A stretch of 23,706 nucleotides of DNA from Bacteroidales bacterium. GTDB taxonomy: Bacteria; Bacteroidota; Bacteroidia; Bacteroidales; Dysgonomonadaceae. Below are positions 1 through 8,152 of this stretch, piece after piece. Position numbers and translations under genes: made by a program. Position 1 is the stretch's first letter. Each line of letters starts with the position of its first letter. The DNA lies in contig JAAYFR010000372.1 of NCBI GenBank assembly GCA_012728155.1, forward strand, positions 1-23,706, written 5' to 3'. The notes beneath the pieces are model-generated. The model saw only the letters and a list, made by a program, of their open reading frames with translations. It was not told where the DNA came from and searched no databases.

Positions 1-651
1 AGGATGGCTGCCTGTGAAGTGCGCGGGATGGTAAGAGATCCGGGAGAAGCAACCGTGGATTTCTATGACAACACTGTGATGTTTGTCTGGCGGCGCGACC
101 CAATGCCGGGTGATAAAGATATGGGTTATGGATTCCGTTATATGACGGGGGTCAATGCCAATGTGTTCAACAACATTTTTGGCTGTATAGACTTTGCCGC
201 TTTAGACCGTACCTATATCGATTCCGATAAAAGTAAAGAAGCTGTCCGCAAAACTTCTGCCTGGGATAATCTTTTCTTCAGCAATATCGAGGCAGATATC
301 ACGCTGCCGTCGGGCGGAGGTAAATTTCTACGTGTTTTTGCCAAAGACTTTGAGGATGTGGATCAGCTCATTGAGTATGAAGGTAATCATGAGGTGACAC
401 AGACAGAAGCCGCACAATTGGTAAAAGCAATTGATCCGGCATACCTGAAAGGCTTTCTCAGTATGGAAGGCACTTCCTCAATGACCCATAATCCCAATTC
501 ATCTGAAAACATTCTAAGATCGGTATTGGGGATGAACCAGCGTGGAACCTCAAGTTACACTGTTTCCATGTATATGAACCGTTACCCGCTCGACAAAGCC
601 GGAAATCTATTTGGTGCTGTCAGTGGATATGGAGCCCAAATCCCCGAATAA
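1..651 (+). CDS. Unrecognised protein, 5'-truncated by window edge
   Basis: The reading frame is open to the first base of the window, so the ATG at 4 need not be the real start and the N-terminus is probably missing. About 216 residues are visible and I recognise no family. The visible part is soluble in character, with no membrane segment, mixed polarity, a Gly-rich turn (LPSGGGKFLRVFAKDFEDV, residues ~102-120) and a Ser/Asn/Thr-rich stretch near residues 155-185. It lies 55 bases upstream of the DUF805 gene on the same strand and may be cotranscribed with it. No function is proposed. Being a real gene is fairly secure from length and typical codon use; its identity is unknown. Confidence 0.6.
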   Translation, partial: RMAACEVRGMVRDPGEATVDFYDNTVMFVWRRDPMPGDKDMGYGFRYMTGVNANVFNNIFGCIDFAALDRTYIDSDKSKEAVRKTSAWDNLFFSNIEADITLPSGGGKFLRVFAKDFEDVDQLIEYEGNHEVTQTEAAQLVKAIDPAYLKGFLSMEGTSSMTHNPNSSENILRSVLGMNQRGTSSYTVSMYMNRYPLDKAGNLFGAVSGYGAQIPE

Positions 652-706
652 TCAATCTGAATGAATTATATAATTACTTTTTTAATACAATTAAAAACTT
701 ACAATT

Positions 707-1072
707 ATGAATGAGTACATCGAAAATTTCAAAGAGATCGTGACAAACAAGTATGCACAATTTAGCGGTCGTGCCGGAAAAGCAGAGTTCTGGCAGTATA
801 TCTTAGTTTTTGTCCTGATAAATGTCGCTTTTTCACTTTTAAGCAGCATTTTCAGTGGCGTGAATTTTTTACGGATGCTGTTTATGATTATTTCTGCCAT
901 TGTCTCTTTAGCACTGCTCATACCAACTATTTCTGTGGGTGTGCGCCGTATGCATGATATTGGTAAAGGTGGTGGTTGGGTATTGGTGAATTTGATTCCG
1001 TTTATCGGTACCATCTGGTTTATCATCCTTGCTATCAAAGAGAGTGATGGACCAAACCGGTTTGACAAATAA
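707..1072 (+). CDS. DUF805 family small membrane protein
   Basis: This 121-aa protein has the hallmarks of DUF805 (YhaH/YhaI-like) inner-membrane proteins. These are an N-terminal amphipathic segment with a SGRAGKAEFW-type motif (residues ~20-30), two or three hydrophobic helices (~30-50, ~57-78, ~92-107), the conserved loop GVRRMHDIGKGG (~78-89) and a C-terminal ESDGPNRF signature. The length equals the usual family length, so the gene is complete. The molecular function of the family is not established. It is preceded by an A/T-rich 55-base spacer and followed by a 119-base gap before the zinc-ribbon gene. The start ATG at 707 is the only one that keeps the whole N-terminal motif. Confidence 0.88.
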   Translation: MNEYIENFKEIVTNKYAQFSGRAGKAEFWQYILVFVLINVAFSLLSSIFSGVNFLRMLFMIISAIVSLALLIPTISVGVRRMHDIGKGGGWVLVNLIPFIGTIWFIILAIKESDGPNRFDK

Positions 1073-1134
1073 TAGATTTGAAATCAGCTTCCACTGACTG
1101 ACTTGGTTGGTTGGTGGAACTTCTCTACTTCTAC

Positions 1135-1152
1135 TCCCGAAAGCTATCGGGA
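1135..1152. repeat. Palindrome TCCCGA-n6-TCGGGA
   Basis: Near-perfect 18-base inverted repeat: TCCCGA arms around AAGCTA, whose inner AGCT is itself self-complementary. It sits in the gap between the DUF805 gene and the zinc-ribbon gene. The same arms recur at 21951-21965. No T-run follows, so it is not a typical intrinsic terminator. Confidence 0.6.
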
Positions 1153-1191
1153 CTAACTTCTATTTTCTAATTTTTAACTTCTATTTTTAAA

Positions 1192-2286
1192 ATGACAACA
1201 GATACTCAATCACAACCCATTACCGATGCGCTGCAAACCAAATGTAAATCGTGCGGAGGAATTATGCAGTATTCACCCAAAGATGAAAACTTGAAATGTC
1301 TTTATTGCGGATTGATTTCAGAATTAGATAAAAGTGCTGCCGAGCAAAAAGGCAATGATTTTAAGCACTGGAAGAAACTGGCAGATGAAGAGAGCAATGA
1401 CGGCCTGATGGAGGCAACAGAAATCAAATGTCGCCAATGTGGAGCCACCACCACCATGCCTCCCAATACCTCCGGTGCAAAGTGTGCATTTTGCAGCACA
1501 CCACTTATTTTGGATGAAGCCCATGTAAAAAGATTTTGGCAGCCGGAGTATCTGTTGCCGTTTAAAATCACTGAAAAACAAAGTGGAGAAAACTTTAAAA
1601 AATGGCTTGGTAAAAAATGGTTTACACCATCCAAACTAAAAAAATATGGCGTCAACACCGATGCTTTCAAAGGTGTCTATCTTCCGTTTTGGACTTACGA
1701 TGCCAAAACGCATACTCTATATGTGGGTGAACGGGGTGAAGACCGAAAAGTTCAGTCGCGCAATTCAAAAGGTGAACTGGTTGAGCGAACCGTAACCGAC
1801 TGGTACAAAACATCCGGAACGGTCAATCTGGATTTTAAAGATATTGTGATCCCTGCGTCCGAAAGTTTGCCACCAACCATCATCAACCGACTTACAAACT
1901 GGGATATGATGAACAGCGTGAGTTATCAAAAAGAGTTTCTATCCGGATTTGTAACCGAAATTTACAAACGCGACTTCAGAGATGGAGTGGATGATGCCAA
2001 GAAAAAAATGAAAAGCGTGATTACCGATACAATCAAAGCCGATATCGGCGGTGATGATCAGCGTATTAAGACCCAAAGCACTCAGTATAACGATTTGATG
2101 TTTAAACTGCTCCTGCTTCCGGTTTGGATCAGTGCATTCAATTTTGATGGAAAACTTTATCAGTTTGTGGTAAATGGACGTACCGGACAGGTAATCGGTG
2201 AATATCCGAAAGACAAAATGAAGATTCTTTTGGTTGTGGTGGCAGTGATTGCAGTAATCGCAGCTTTGTTCTTTTTATTGAGATAA
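1192..2286 (+). CDS. Double zinc-ribbon, C-terminally membrane-anchored protein
   Basis: A 364-aa protein with two N-terminal four-cysteine zinc ribbons: C18-x2-C21 with C36-x2-C39, and C80-x2-C83 with C98-x2-C101. The long central part (~110-340) has no domain I can name, and one hydrophobic helix closes the protein (~343-363, ending FFLLR). There is no signal peptide, so the ribbons and central domain should be cytosolic with the tail in the inner membrane. The ribbons resemble those of TFIIB-type/primosomal-protein-like zinc ribbons, but no helicase or ATPase motif is present. It is followed after 31 bases by LemA and then by a TPM-domain protein, and is probably in one operon with them. 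A role in membrane quality control or scaffolding is inference only. Confidence 0.75.
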   Translation: MTTDTQSQPITDALQTKCKSCGGIMQYSPKDENLKCLYCGLISELDKSAAEQKGNDFKHWKKLADEESNDGLMEATEIKCRQCGATTTMPPNTSGAKCAFCSTPLILDEAHVKRFWQPEYLLPFKITEKQSGENFKKWLGKKWFTPSKLKKYGVNTDAFKGVYLPFWTYDAKTHTLYVGERGEDRKVQSRNSKGELVERTVTDWYKTSGTVNLDFKDIVIPASESLPPTIINRLTNWDMMNSVSYQKEFLSGFVTEIYKRDFRDGVDDAKKKMKSVITDTIKADIGGDDQRIKTQSTQYNDLMFKLLLLPVWISAFNFDGKLYQFVVNGRTGQVIGEYPKDKMKILLVVVAVIAVIAALFFLLR

Positions 2287-2317
2287 AAAAAACAGTTTAA
2301 TCTTTAAAAACAAAACA

Positions 2318-2923
2318 ATGACTAAAACACAAACATTCTGGTTTTTCTTCGTGATTGCACTGATACTGCTTGTGCCGTTTGTATGGGGAAGTTATAACTC
2401 ATTGGTGAAGCGTGAAGAAAATGTGAAAAAGACATGGGCTCAGGTAGAAAATCAGTATCAGCGCAGGGCAGATCTTATTCTGAATCTTGCAGAAACAGCA
2501 AAAGGTTATGCCACACATGAGCGGGAGACTTTTGAGCGGGTGATTGAGGCAAGATCAAAAGCAACGCAGGTGCAAGTTAATACCGATAAACTGAGTGATC
2601 CCGATGCCATCCGCCAGTTCAATGAATCGCAGGATGCGCTCACACAAGTCTTTTCGAGGTTACTTGCCGTTATTGAAGCCTATCCCGATGTGAAAGCAAG
2701 CGATAATTTCATCATGCTACAGGCTCAACTCGAAGGAACGGAAAACCGGATCCTCAATGAGCGGGTAAAGTTTAACGAAGCGGTAAACCGCTATAATGCA
2801 TATTTGCGCCGTTTCCCCCGCAATATGGTTGCAAAGATTTTTGGATTTGAAAAAATGCGCTATTTCGAAACAGGCGGAACGGCTGAGAAAGCTCCGGATG
2901 TGGGTTTTTTAATAAAAAATTAA
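2318..2923 (+). CDS. lemA: LemA family protein
   Basis: This 201-aa protein has an N-terminal membrane helix (~6-25) followed by a long helical region typical of LemA. The family core is visible: YNSLV, then a WAQVENQYQRRADLI motif (~42-56), LNLAETAKGYA and later FNEAVNRYNAYLRRFPRN (~147-164). LemA proteins are membrane-anchored four-helix bundles of unclear biochemical role, often next to TPM-domain or peptidase genes, as here. The start ATG at 2318 sits after an A-rich leader, usual for Bacteroidota. The gene lies 19 bases before the TPM gene and is very probably cotranscribed with it. Confidence 0.93.
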   Translation: MTKTQTFWFFFVIALILLVPFVWGSYNSLVKREENVKKTWAQVENQYQRRADLILNLAETAKGYATHERETFERVIEARSKATQVQVNTDKLSDPDAIRQFNESQDALTQVFSRLLAVIEAYPDVKASDNFIMLQAQLEGTENRILNERVKFNEAVNRYNAYLRRFPRNMVAKIFGFEKMRYFETGGTAEKAPDVGFLIKN

Positions 2924-2942
2924 ATAATAAAAAAGTCAGATC

Positions 2943-4013
2943 ATGAAATCAGTTGAAAAATCTGTAATTCTTACATTACTCTTACTCTTATTATACTCTG
3001 CAAGCACTTTTTCTGTGGAGAAATACCGCATAGAGGATGTGCGCAATGTTCAGCTTGAAGATGCAGAACAGTACGTAACAGATCCTCAGAGATTGGTACC
3101 CGACGATGACTTCTTTGAACTAAACAGACAGTTACAGATTTTGCGTGATTCTCTCGGAGTGGAAACCGCTGTTGTGGTGCTCCCTGCCATTGATGATGAA
3201 GAGTACGCCACAGCAAAGGACTTTGCTTTCAAATTATTCAATTATTGGGGGTTAGGCAACAGCGAAGATGACAATGGATTGCTGATTTTGCTGCTTACGG
3301 CAGAAGGAGGGCGTGAAATAGTTTTTGAAACGGGAATCGGAATTGAATCTACACTTACCGATGGGATGAGCAAGCTGGTCCAGACCAAAAAAATGATTCC
3401 CTATCTGAAAGATGGTGAATATGGCAAAGGACTTATTGTCGGTGTTCAGGAAATCACAAAAATATTTGAAGGAACATCAGAGTTCAAAGAGTCTAAGGGA
3501 TTAAAAGGAAACAAAAAGCCTTTGCTGATTTATCTGGTTGTTGGTTTTCTGGCTTTGATAGGTATTGATGCGGGTAAGAAAAAGAAAATAACGGATAGTG
3601 ATTCACCATATCGGAATGCCATTGACAGCGGTGCATTAAAAGGTGCGGGCTGCTGGGCAGCAGTTTTGTTTCTGCCTCAATTTCTTATATATATGATTAT
3701 AAAATCTGTGATGGGAAGAGGTAAGGGCGCAGCCCTCGATTGTGAAAAGTGCAGAGCAAAGAGCAGTGTGAAACTTGTAGATAAACCGGAAATAAAGCAG
3801 GAGGCGATTCCCGGTCAAGATGGGATGAAAGAATACCGGTTTGAATGTTCGAAATGTGGCTTTTCCCACATTGAACTCGTACCTTACAAATATGTAAAAC
3901 CTGCCACAAAAAGCAGTGACAGTGGCGAGAGGGTTATCAACAGCACTTCCCGCAGAGGAGGTTCCTGGGGTGGAGGATCGAGTGGAGGAGGCGGAGCCTC
4001 GACTAAGTTCTAA
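2943..4013 (+). CDS. TPM domain (YgcG-like) exported membrane protein
   Basis: A 356-aa protein with a signal peptide (~1-25), then a TPM domain (~35-175). The TPM domain has the usual LVPDDDFFELNRQLQILRD start, a TAVVVLPAID strand and the NEDNGLLILL/ETGIGIE segment (here SEDDNGLLILLLTAEGGREIVFETG). Two hydrophobic helices follow at ~194-211 and ~236-255. A four-cysteine ribbon (CEKCRAKS, later CSKCGFSH) and a glycine/serine-rich tail (GGGSSGGGGASTKF) end the protein. Gly-rich tails are typical of this family. TPM domains act outside the cytoplasm and some relatives have phosphatase activity or serve as photosystem assembly factors. The added zinc ribbon after the second helix is less usual and would face the cytosol if the two helices form a hairpin. 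It forms an operon with LemA. Confidence 0.85.
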   Translation: MKSVEKSVILTLLLLLLYSASTFSVEKYRIEDVRNVQLEDAEQYVTDPQRLVPDDDFFELNRQLQILRDSLGVETAVVVLPAIDDEEYATAKDFAFKLFNYWGLGNSEDDNGLLILLLTAEGGREIVFETGIGIESTLTDGMSKLVQTKKMIPYLKDGEYGKGLIVGVQEITKIFEGTSEFKESKGLKGNKKPLLIYLVVGFLALIGIDAGKKKKITDSDSPYRNAIDSGALKGAGCWAAVLFLPQFLIYMIIKSVMGRGKGAALDCEKCRAKSSVKLVDKPEIKQEAIPGQDGMKEYRFECSKCGFSHIELVPYKYVKPATKSSDSGERVINSTSRRGGSWGGGSSGGGGASTKF

Positions 4014-4048
4014 AATAGGCAGCAACAGCTATAATTAATCTGTTTACA

Positions 4049-5410
4049 ATGAAAACAAAAAGAACAAAACTCTCTCTTATCACTACATTTTTTTTAGCAC
4101 TGCTTTTTATTGCAGGTTGTGATAAAGAAGATCCGGTGATAAAAGTAACCGGCGTAACATTGAACAAATCGGCAGTTACATTGATTGAAGGTGATTCTGA
4201 AAACCTTTCAGCTACTGTTTTACCTGCCGAAGCGGATAATAAGAAAGTAAGCTGGCAATCAGACAATACCGGAATAGCAGCGGTGGACAGTCAGGGTAAA
4301 GTAACCGCTCTTAAAGCGGGCAGTGCAACCATAACGGTAACCACTGATGATGGCGGCAAAACCGCCACCTGTAAGGTAACGGTTGAGCCAAAAACCATAG
4401 CTGTAACAGGAGTTGCATTGAATAAATCATCACTCACACTTACGGAAGAGGAGAGTGAAACACTCACTGCCACAGTCTCTCCCACTGATGCCACCAACAA
4501 AAAAGTAAGCTGGAAATCTGATAAAACAGATATCGCCACGGTGGACAGCAACGGCAAAGTAACCGCCATTGCGAAAGGAAACAGCCAGATTATTGCAACC
4601 ACGGAAGATGGGGGAAAACAGGCAATTTGCAATGTTGTGGTTCCTGAACCAAATATTGATGTACAGTTTACCAAAAACGGTATTTATTACAGAACGTTAT
4701 CTCCCGGTTCAACCGATGTGGGTATTACTAATAAGACTTATTCACTTGATTTTGTTAATTTTAATTGGGGACAAAACAGCTATAGCGGTGATGTAAATGT
4801 GCCGGCAACTGTGGAATATGAAGGGGTGGTATATCAGGTAAAAGAAGTGAGATATGGTGCATTCTGGTACTCTTCGGGATTGAAATCTGTAACCCTTCCG
4901 GAAGGTTTAACGTATATTAGAGGATATGCTTTTTTCGAATGTCCTAACCTCCAATCGGTAGAGCTACCCAACACTCTTAAAGGTATGAATAATCAGGTAT
5001 TTAAAGGTTGCAAAGAGCTTACAGCTCTCCATATTCCGAAAAATGTTTCAAGTATCTCGAGCGATTGTTTTACAGGATGTTCTAATCTCGAACTGACCAT
5101 TTCCACAGAAAACATAAATTTTAAAGTTATTGATAAAGTTTTATTTGATGCTAATATATCTATATGTTGGATTCCCGAAAAGAAAACGGGTGAATATACT
5201 ATTCCTGAAGGAACCAATATAATTAATAGCAATGCCACTTTTCAAAGCAGATTGAGCAAAATAACCATACCTGCAAGTGTTAAAACTATTTGGTACTTTG
5301 CAGGTCTTATATACTCCAATATCACCCTGCATGTTCCCAAAGGCACTAAAGCATTGTATGAAGCGCATGCGTTGTGGGGGCTTGGGTTTAATATTGTGGA
5401 GCAGGAGTAA
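4049..5410 (+). CDS. Lipoprotein with two Big2 domains and BspA-type LRRs
   Basis: This 453-aa protein has a signal peptide with lipobox FIAGC (Cys24). The residues after the cysteine, DKED, match the acidic Lys-containing surface-export signal described for Bacteroidetes lipoproteins, so it is probably displayed outside the cell. Two Big2 (Ig-like) domains of 86 residues each follow (~31-116 and ~117-202), each with VTGVxLNKS, KKVSW and GKVTA. The C-terminal half (~245-430) holds BspA/LRR_5-type repeats such as LKSVTLPEGLTYI and LQSVELPNTL. Big2 modules act as spacers or adhesion domains, and BspA LRRs commonly bind host or matrix proteins. It starts 35 bases after the TPM gene, so it may share that transcript, but its function looks unrelated. 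Confidence 0.88.
   Translation: MKTKRTKLSLITTFFLALLFIAGCDKEDPVIKVTGVTLNKSAVTLIEGDSENLSATVLPAEADNKKVSWQSDNTGIAAVDSQGKVTALKAGSATITVTTDDGGKTATCKVTVEPKTIAVTGVALNKSSLTLTEEESETLTATVSPTDATNKKVSWKSDKTDIATVDSNGKVTAIAKGNSQIIATTEDGGKQAICNVVVPEPNIDVQFTKNGIYYRTLSPGSTDVGITNKTYSLDFVNFNWGQNSYSGDVNVPATVEYEGVVYQVKEVRYGAFWYSSGLKSVTLPEGLTYIRGYAFFECPNLQSVELPNTLKGMNNQVFKGCKELTALHIPKNVSSISSDCFTGCSNLELTISTENINFKVIDKVLFDANISICWIPEKKTGEYTIPEGTNIINSNATFQSRLSKITIPASVKTIWYFAGLIYSNITLHVPKGTKALYEAHALWGLGFNIVEQE
4139..4654 (+). repeat. Tandem 258-base Big2-coding repeats
   Basis: Two adjacent units, 4139-4396 and 4397-4654, encode homologous 86-residue Big2 domains of the same length with shared KKVSW, VDSxGKVTA and DGGK blocks. 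The DNA is clearly diverged between units, so the duplication is old rather than a recent slippage event. Confidence 0.75.
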
Positions 5411-5478
5411 AGAAGATTTATGGATATTCTTTACTATAAGAAACATATTAAAAACCAACAATTTAAAATATATTGAAT

Positions 5479-6549
5479 ATGAAAAATGTAATCACGTTAC
5501 TGATTTGCTGTCTGTTTGCTTGTGGAGCAACCGTTGAAGCGCAGAAAAAACAAAAAGTAATCCTCGACACCGATATGGTGGAGGTTTTTGATGATGGTAT
5601 TGCCATGATGATGCTGGCAAAAGATTCCAATATCGATCTGATCGGTGTAACCATAGTGGTAGGGAATACCTGGGTGACAGAGGGTACCGCTTATGCCATA
5701 CGGCAATTGGAAAGCATCGAAAGAACCGATATTCCGGTTATTGAGGGAATTCGGAAACCCATTTATCCCAACCGTTTTGAGACCATCAAGAATGAAAGTA
5801 TCCTATTTGGTATCGGTGATGGTTATGTGGGATCGGCCGGATATGAAGAACCCGAAAGTTGGGAATCGGTCTATCGGAAACAGTATGAAATGGAGCCATC
5901 CGTGAAGCCGTTGGATATGAAAGCGGTGAACTTCATCATTGACGAGGTGAAGAAAAATCCCAATGAAATTACTATTTTGGCGATAGGCACCTGTGTGAAT
6001 CTGGCAACAGCTGTGCGTATGGCACCGGAAATTGTTCCGCTGATTAAAAGTGTGGTTTATATGGGTGGTTCTTTCTTTAAGCCCGGTAATACAACACCAA
6101 CCGCTGAATTCAACTGGTGGCTCGATCCGGAAGCTGCAAAAATCTGCGTACGCACTCCCTTCAAAGAACAGATTATAGTAGGATTGGATGTGTGTGAAGA
6201 GATGCCGTTTGACAAAGATCGTTATGACAGAATCATTGCGATGACCAAGAACCCGATGCTGAAAACGATGCTGAAACGCAACTTCCTGAATACATTGTTT
6301 ATTGAAGACCCAACTTATGTGCATTACATCTGGGATGTTATTGCGGCATCAATCATTATGGATCCGTCTCTGATTACCAAAGAGGTAACCCGTTACGTGG
6401 ATGTAAATTCACAATTCGGATCCGCTTATGGTCAGTCAATTGCTTTTGATATCAATCAGCCGGTTGGAACACAAAAGGCACGCATTATTCTGAATGTGGA
6501 TGATGCAAGGTTGTGGAAGATGGTGGAAGATTACATTAAAGAATTTTAG
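5479..6549 (+). CDS. Exported nucleoside hydrolase (IunH family)
   Basis: A 356-aa protein from the ATG at 5479; the in-frame TTG two codons earlier is less likely. It has a signal peptide (~1-21, ending VEAQ), so the enzyme is exported to the periplasm. The metal/ribose site is DTDMVEVFDDG (~29-39). DTD-x5-DD spacing is a known variant of the DTDxGxDD motif, but the usual glycine is replaced. Further family marks are YMGGSFF, EFNWWLDPEAAKI (aspartate for ribose binding) and IIVGLDVCEEMPF. These enzymes split the N-glycosidic bond of nucleosides to base plus ribose. The next gene encodes a 5'-nucleotidase-like lipoprotein, suggesting a periplasmic nucleotide-to-base route. Substrate preference cannot be read from the sequence. 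Confidence 0.88.
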   Translation: MKNVITLLICCLFACGATVEAQKKQKVILDTDMVEVFDDGIAMMMLAKDSNIDLIGVTIVVGNTWVTEGTAYAIRQLESIERTDIPVIEGIRKPIYPNRFETIKNESILFGIGDGYVGSAGYEEPESWESVYRKQYEMEPSVKPLDMKAVNFIIDEVKKNPNEITILAIGTCVNLATAVRMAPEIVPLIKSVVYMGGSFFKPGNTTPTAEFNWWLDPEAAKICVRTPFKEQIIVGLDVCEEMPFDKDRYDRIIAMTKNPMLKTMLKRNFLNTLFIEDPTYVHYIWDVIAASIIMDPSLITKEVTRYVDVNSQFGSAYGQSIAFDINQPVGTQKARIILNVDDARLWKMVEDYIKEF

Positions 6550-6622
6550 GGGGAATGTGCCATATCAACAGGCTACCCTCGTTGGAACTCAGTAAGAAAA
6601 CAGGGCATTGAATAAGACGACA

Positions 6623-8119
6623 ATGAAGACAACTACGCTAAAAAAAATAACCGGGAACGGGCTTCTCACCCTCCTCCTGCTTTCTCTCATCCTGGCTACC
6701 GGTTGCGGTATCAAACGCAAGACGACAACGGCTGGGGAAATCAGCCAGACCGACCGTACCGTCGAGATCCTCGCGGTGAACGACATGCACGCCGCCATCG
6801 ATAACTTCCCACGTTTCGCCTTCATGGTCGACAGCCTTCGCGCCATCTATCCTCATATGCTGCTCTTTTCGGGCGGCGACAACCAGACGGGCAACCCCGT
6901 CAACGACCAGTACCCGCAGAAAGGACTTCCCATGATTGAGTTGATGAATGCGTTGCAGTTCGATCTCTCCTCCATAGGCAACCACGAATTCGACTCCAAG
7001 CTCGACGGATTCTCCTTCCTCACCCACCAGGCAGACTTCCCATTCGTCTGTGCCAATCTGGATCCACCCGAGGAACTTCTCTTCCGCATCGATCCCTACA
7101 AGATCATCACCCTGCCCAACGGCGTAAGGCTTGTCATCACCTCGGTGCTCCACATCAACGAGGGAGGTATCCCCGATACTCACCCCGAAAATGTGCAGGG
7201 ATTCTCCTTTACCGATCCCTTTGAAACTGCTGCCGGTCACCTCCATCTACGCGATAGCGGCGATCTGCTTATCTTCTTAAACCACTTCGGCTTCGAAAAT
7301 GATGTGGAACTCGCCTTGCAGCTTCCACCCCATGCCATCGATATCATTATCGGAGCACATTCCCACACCAAAGTCGACAAGGAACAGCTCCATAACGGTA
7401 TCCTCATCACCCAGGCCGAACGTAAACTCAAGTACGCCACGCTCATCAAATTCGTGGTGAAACCTAACGGCACTGTGGAACGCTCCATGCAACTCCTCAC
7501 CGTAGGAGAGAATGGCAGTGAACGGGCCGACATCCGTGCCATGGTCGACAGGTATAACGACAATCCTGTCCTCAAAGAACAGATAGCCGTGGCGGAAGAT
7601 GGCTTCAGCTCCTACGAGCAGGTAGGTTATCTAATGGTCGATGCGTTAAGGGCGACAACCAAAGCCGATATAGCCCTTATCAACCCGGGCGGGGTACGTA
7701 TCGACCACCTGCCTCGCGGTCCCGTAAGCGTACTCAACATCTATTCCATGGACCCATTCGGCAACGAAACGGTGCTCCTCAACCTCACCGGCGAAGAGAT
7801 ACGCTCCATGCACATCAACGCTTTTAAACTCGATGAGTTCCTGCCCATCTACCCCTCGGGAATGACAACCCGATACACGCTCCATCCCGACGGCAACGTG
7901 AAGGAGGTGCATTTCTTCATGCCCGACGGATCTCCGCTCAACATGAAAAAAAGCTACACTGTGGTCATGAACAACTATATGGCATCGGTCTATCAATACG
8001 AGCACCAGGATCCCGGAACCGGGCTTTTCTTGCCCACCGCTGAAAGCTTGATAGAATACCTGCGCACTCTCAAGCAGATACCCAGCTATCGCGACGAGAA
8101 ACGGGTGGAGATTCGCTGA
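6623..8119 (+). CDS. 5'-nucleotidase/metallophosphatase lipoprotein (UshA-like)
   Basis: A 498-aa protein from the ATG at 6623; an in-frame TTG at 6608 would add five residues and gives a worse signal peptide. The lipobox is LATGC (Cys28). The N-terminal metallophosphatase domain (~45-280) has VNDMH, SGGDNQTG, GNHEFD and IIGAHSHT, the metal-binding set of the UshA/5'-nucleotidase family. The C-terminal substrate domain (~310-480) has INPGGVR and DPFGNETVLLNLTGEEI. The length is close to the family norm. Likely role: periplasmic dephosphorylation of nucleotides or related phosphate esters, feeding the nucleoside hydrolase just upstream (73-base gap). Codons here end in C far more often than in the genes before it. 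Confidence 0.88.
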   Translation: MKTTTLKKITGNGLLTLLLLSLILATGCGIKRKTTTAGEISQTDRTVEILAVNDMHAAIDNFPRFAFMVDSLRAIYPHMLLFSGGDNQTGNPVNDQYPQKGLPMIELMNALQFDLSSIGNHEFDSKLDGFSFLTHQADFPFVCANLDPPEELLFRIDPYKIITLPNGVRLVITSVLHINEGGIPDTHPENVQGFSFTDPFETAAGHLHLRDSGDLLIFLNHFGFENDVELALQLPPHAIDIIIGAHSHTKVDKEQLHNGILITQAERKLKYATLIKFVVKPNGTVERSMQLLTVGENGSERADIRAMVDRYNDNPVLKEQIAVAEDGFSSYEQVGYLMVDALRATTKADIALINPGGVRIDHLPRGPVSVLNIYSMDPFGNETVLLNLTGEEIRSMHINAFKLDEFLPIYPSGMTTRYTLHPDGNVKEVHFFMPDGSPLNMKKSYTVVMNNYMASVYQYEHQDPGTGLFLPTAESLIEYLRTLKQIPSYRDEKRVEIR

Positions 8120-8152
8120 TCTGATGTTTTACAATTTCAAAAATTTACATCA

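Noticed and set aside
691..1068. 125-aa minus-strand ORF over the DUF805 gene
   Set aside because: Lies almost wholly antisense to a complete, recognisable DUF805 protein and shows no family features.
1073..1080. TAGATTTG, a formal TAnnTTTG match after the DUF805 stop
   Set aside because: No -33 element at the right distance; one 4-base-specific match is expected by chance in A/T-rich gaps.
4139..4654. Possible CRISPR or satellite array
   Set aside because: Only two 258-base units, in frame and encoding Big2 protein domains.
4291..4674. 127-aa minus-strand ORF over the Big2 repeats
   Set aside because: Antisense to the repeats; its apparent repetition is inherited from them.
5803..6324. 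173-aa minus-strand ORF within the nucleoside hydrolase
   Set aside because: Antisense shadow; His/Phe/Cys-rich composition unlike a folded protein.
6638..7246. 202-aa minus-strand ORF within the 5'-nucleotidase-like gene
   Set aside because: Antisense to the metallophosphatase domain; long only because the C-ending codons of the real gene suppress stops on the other strand.
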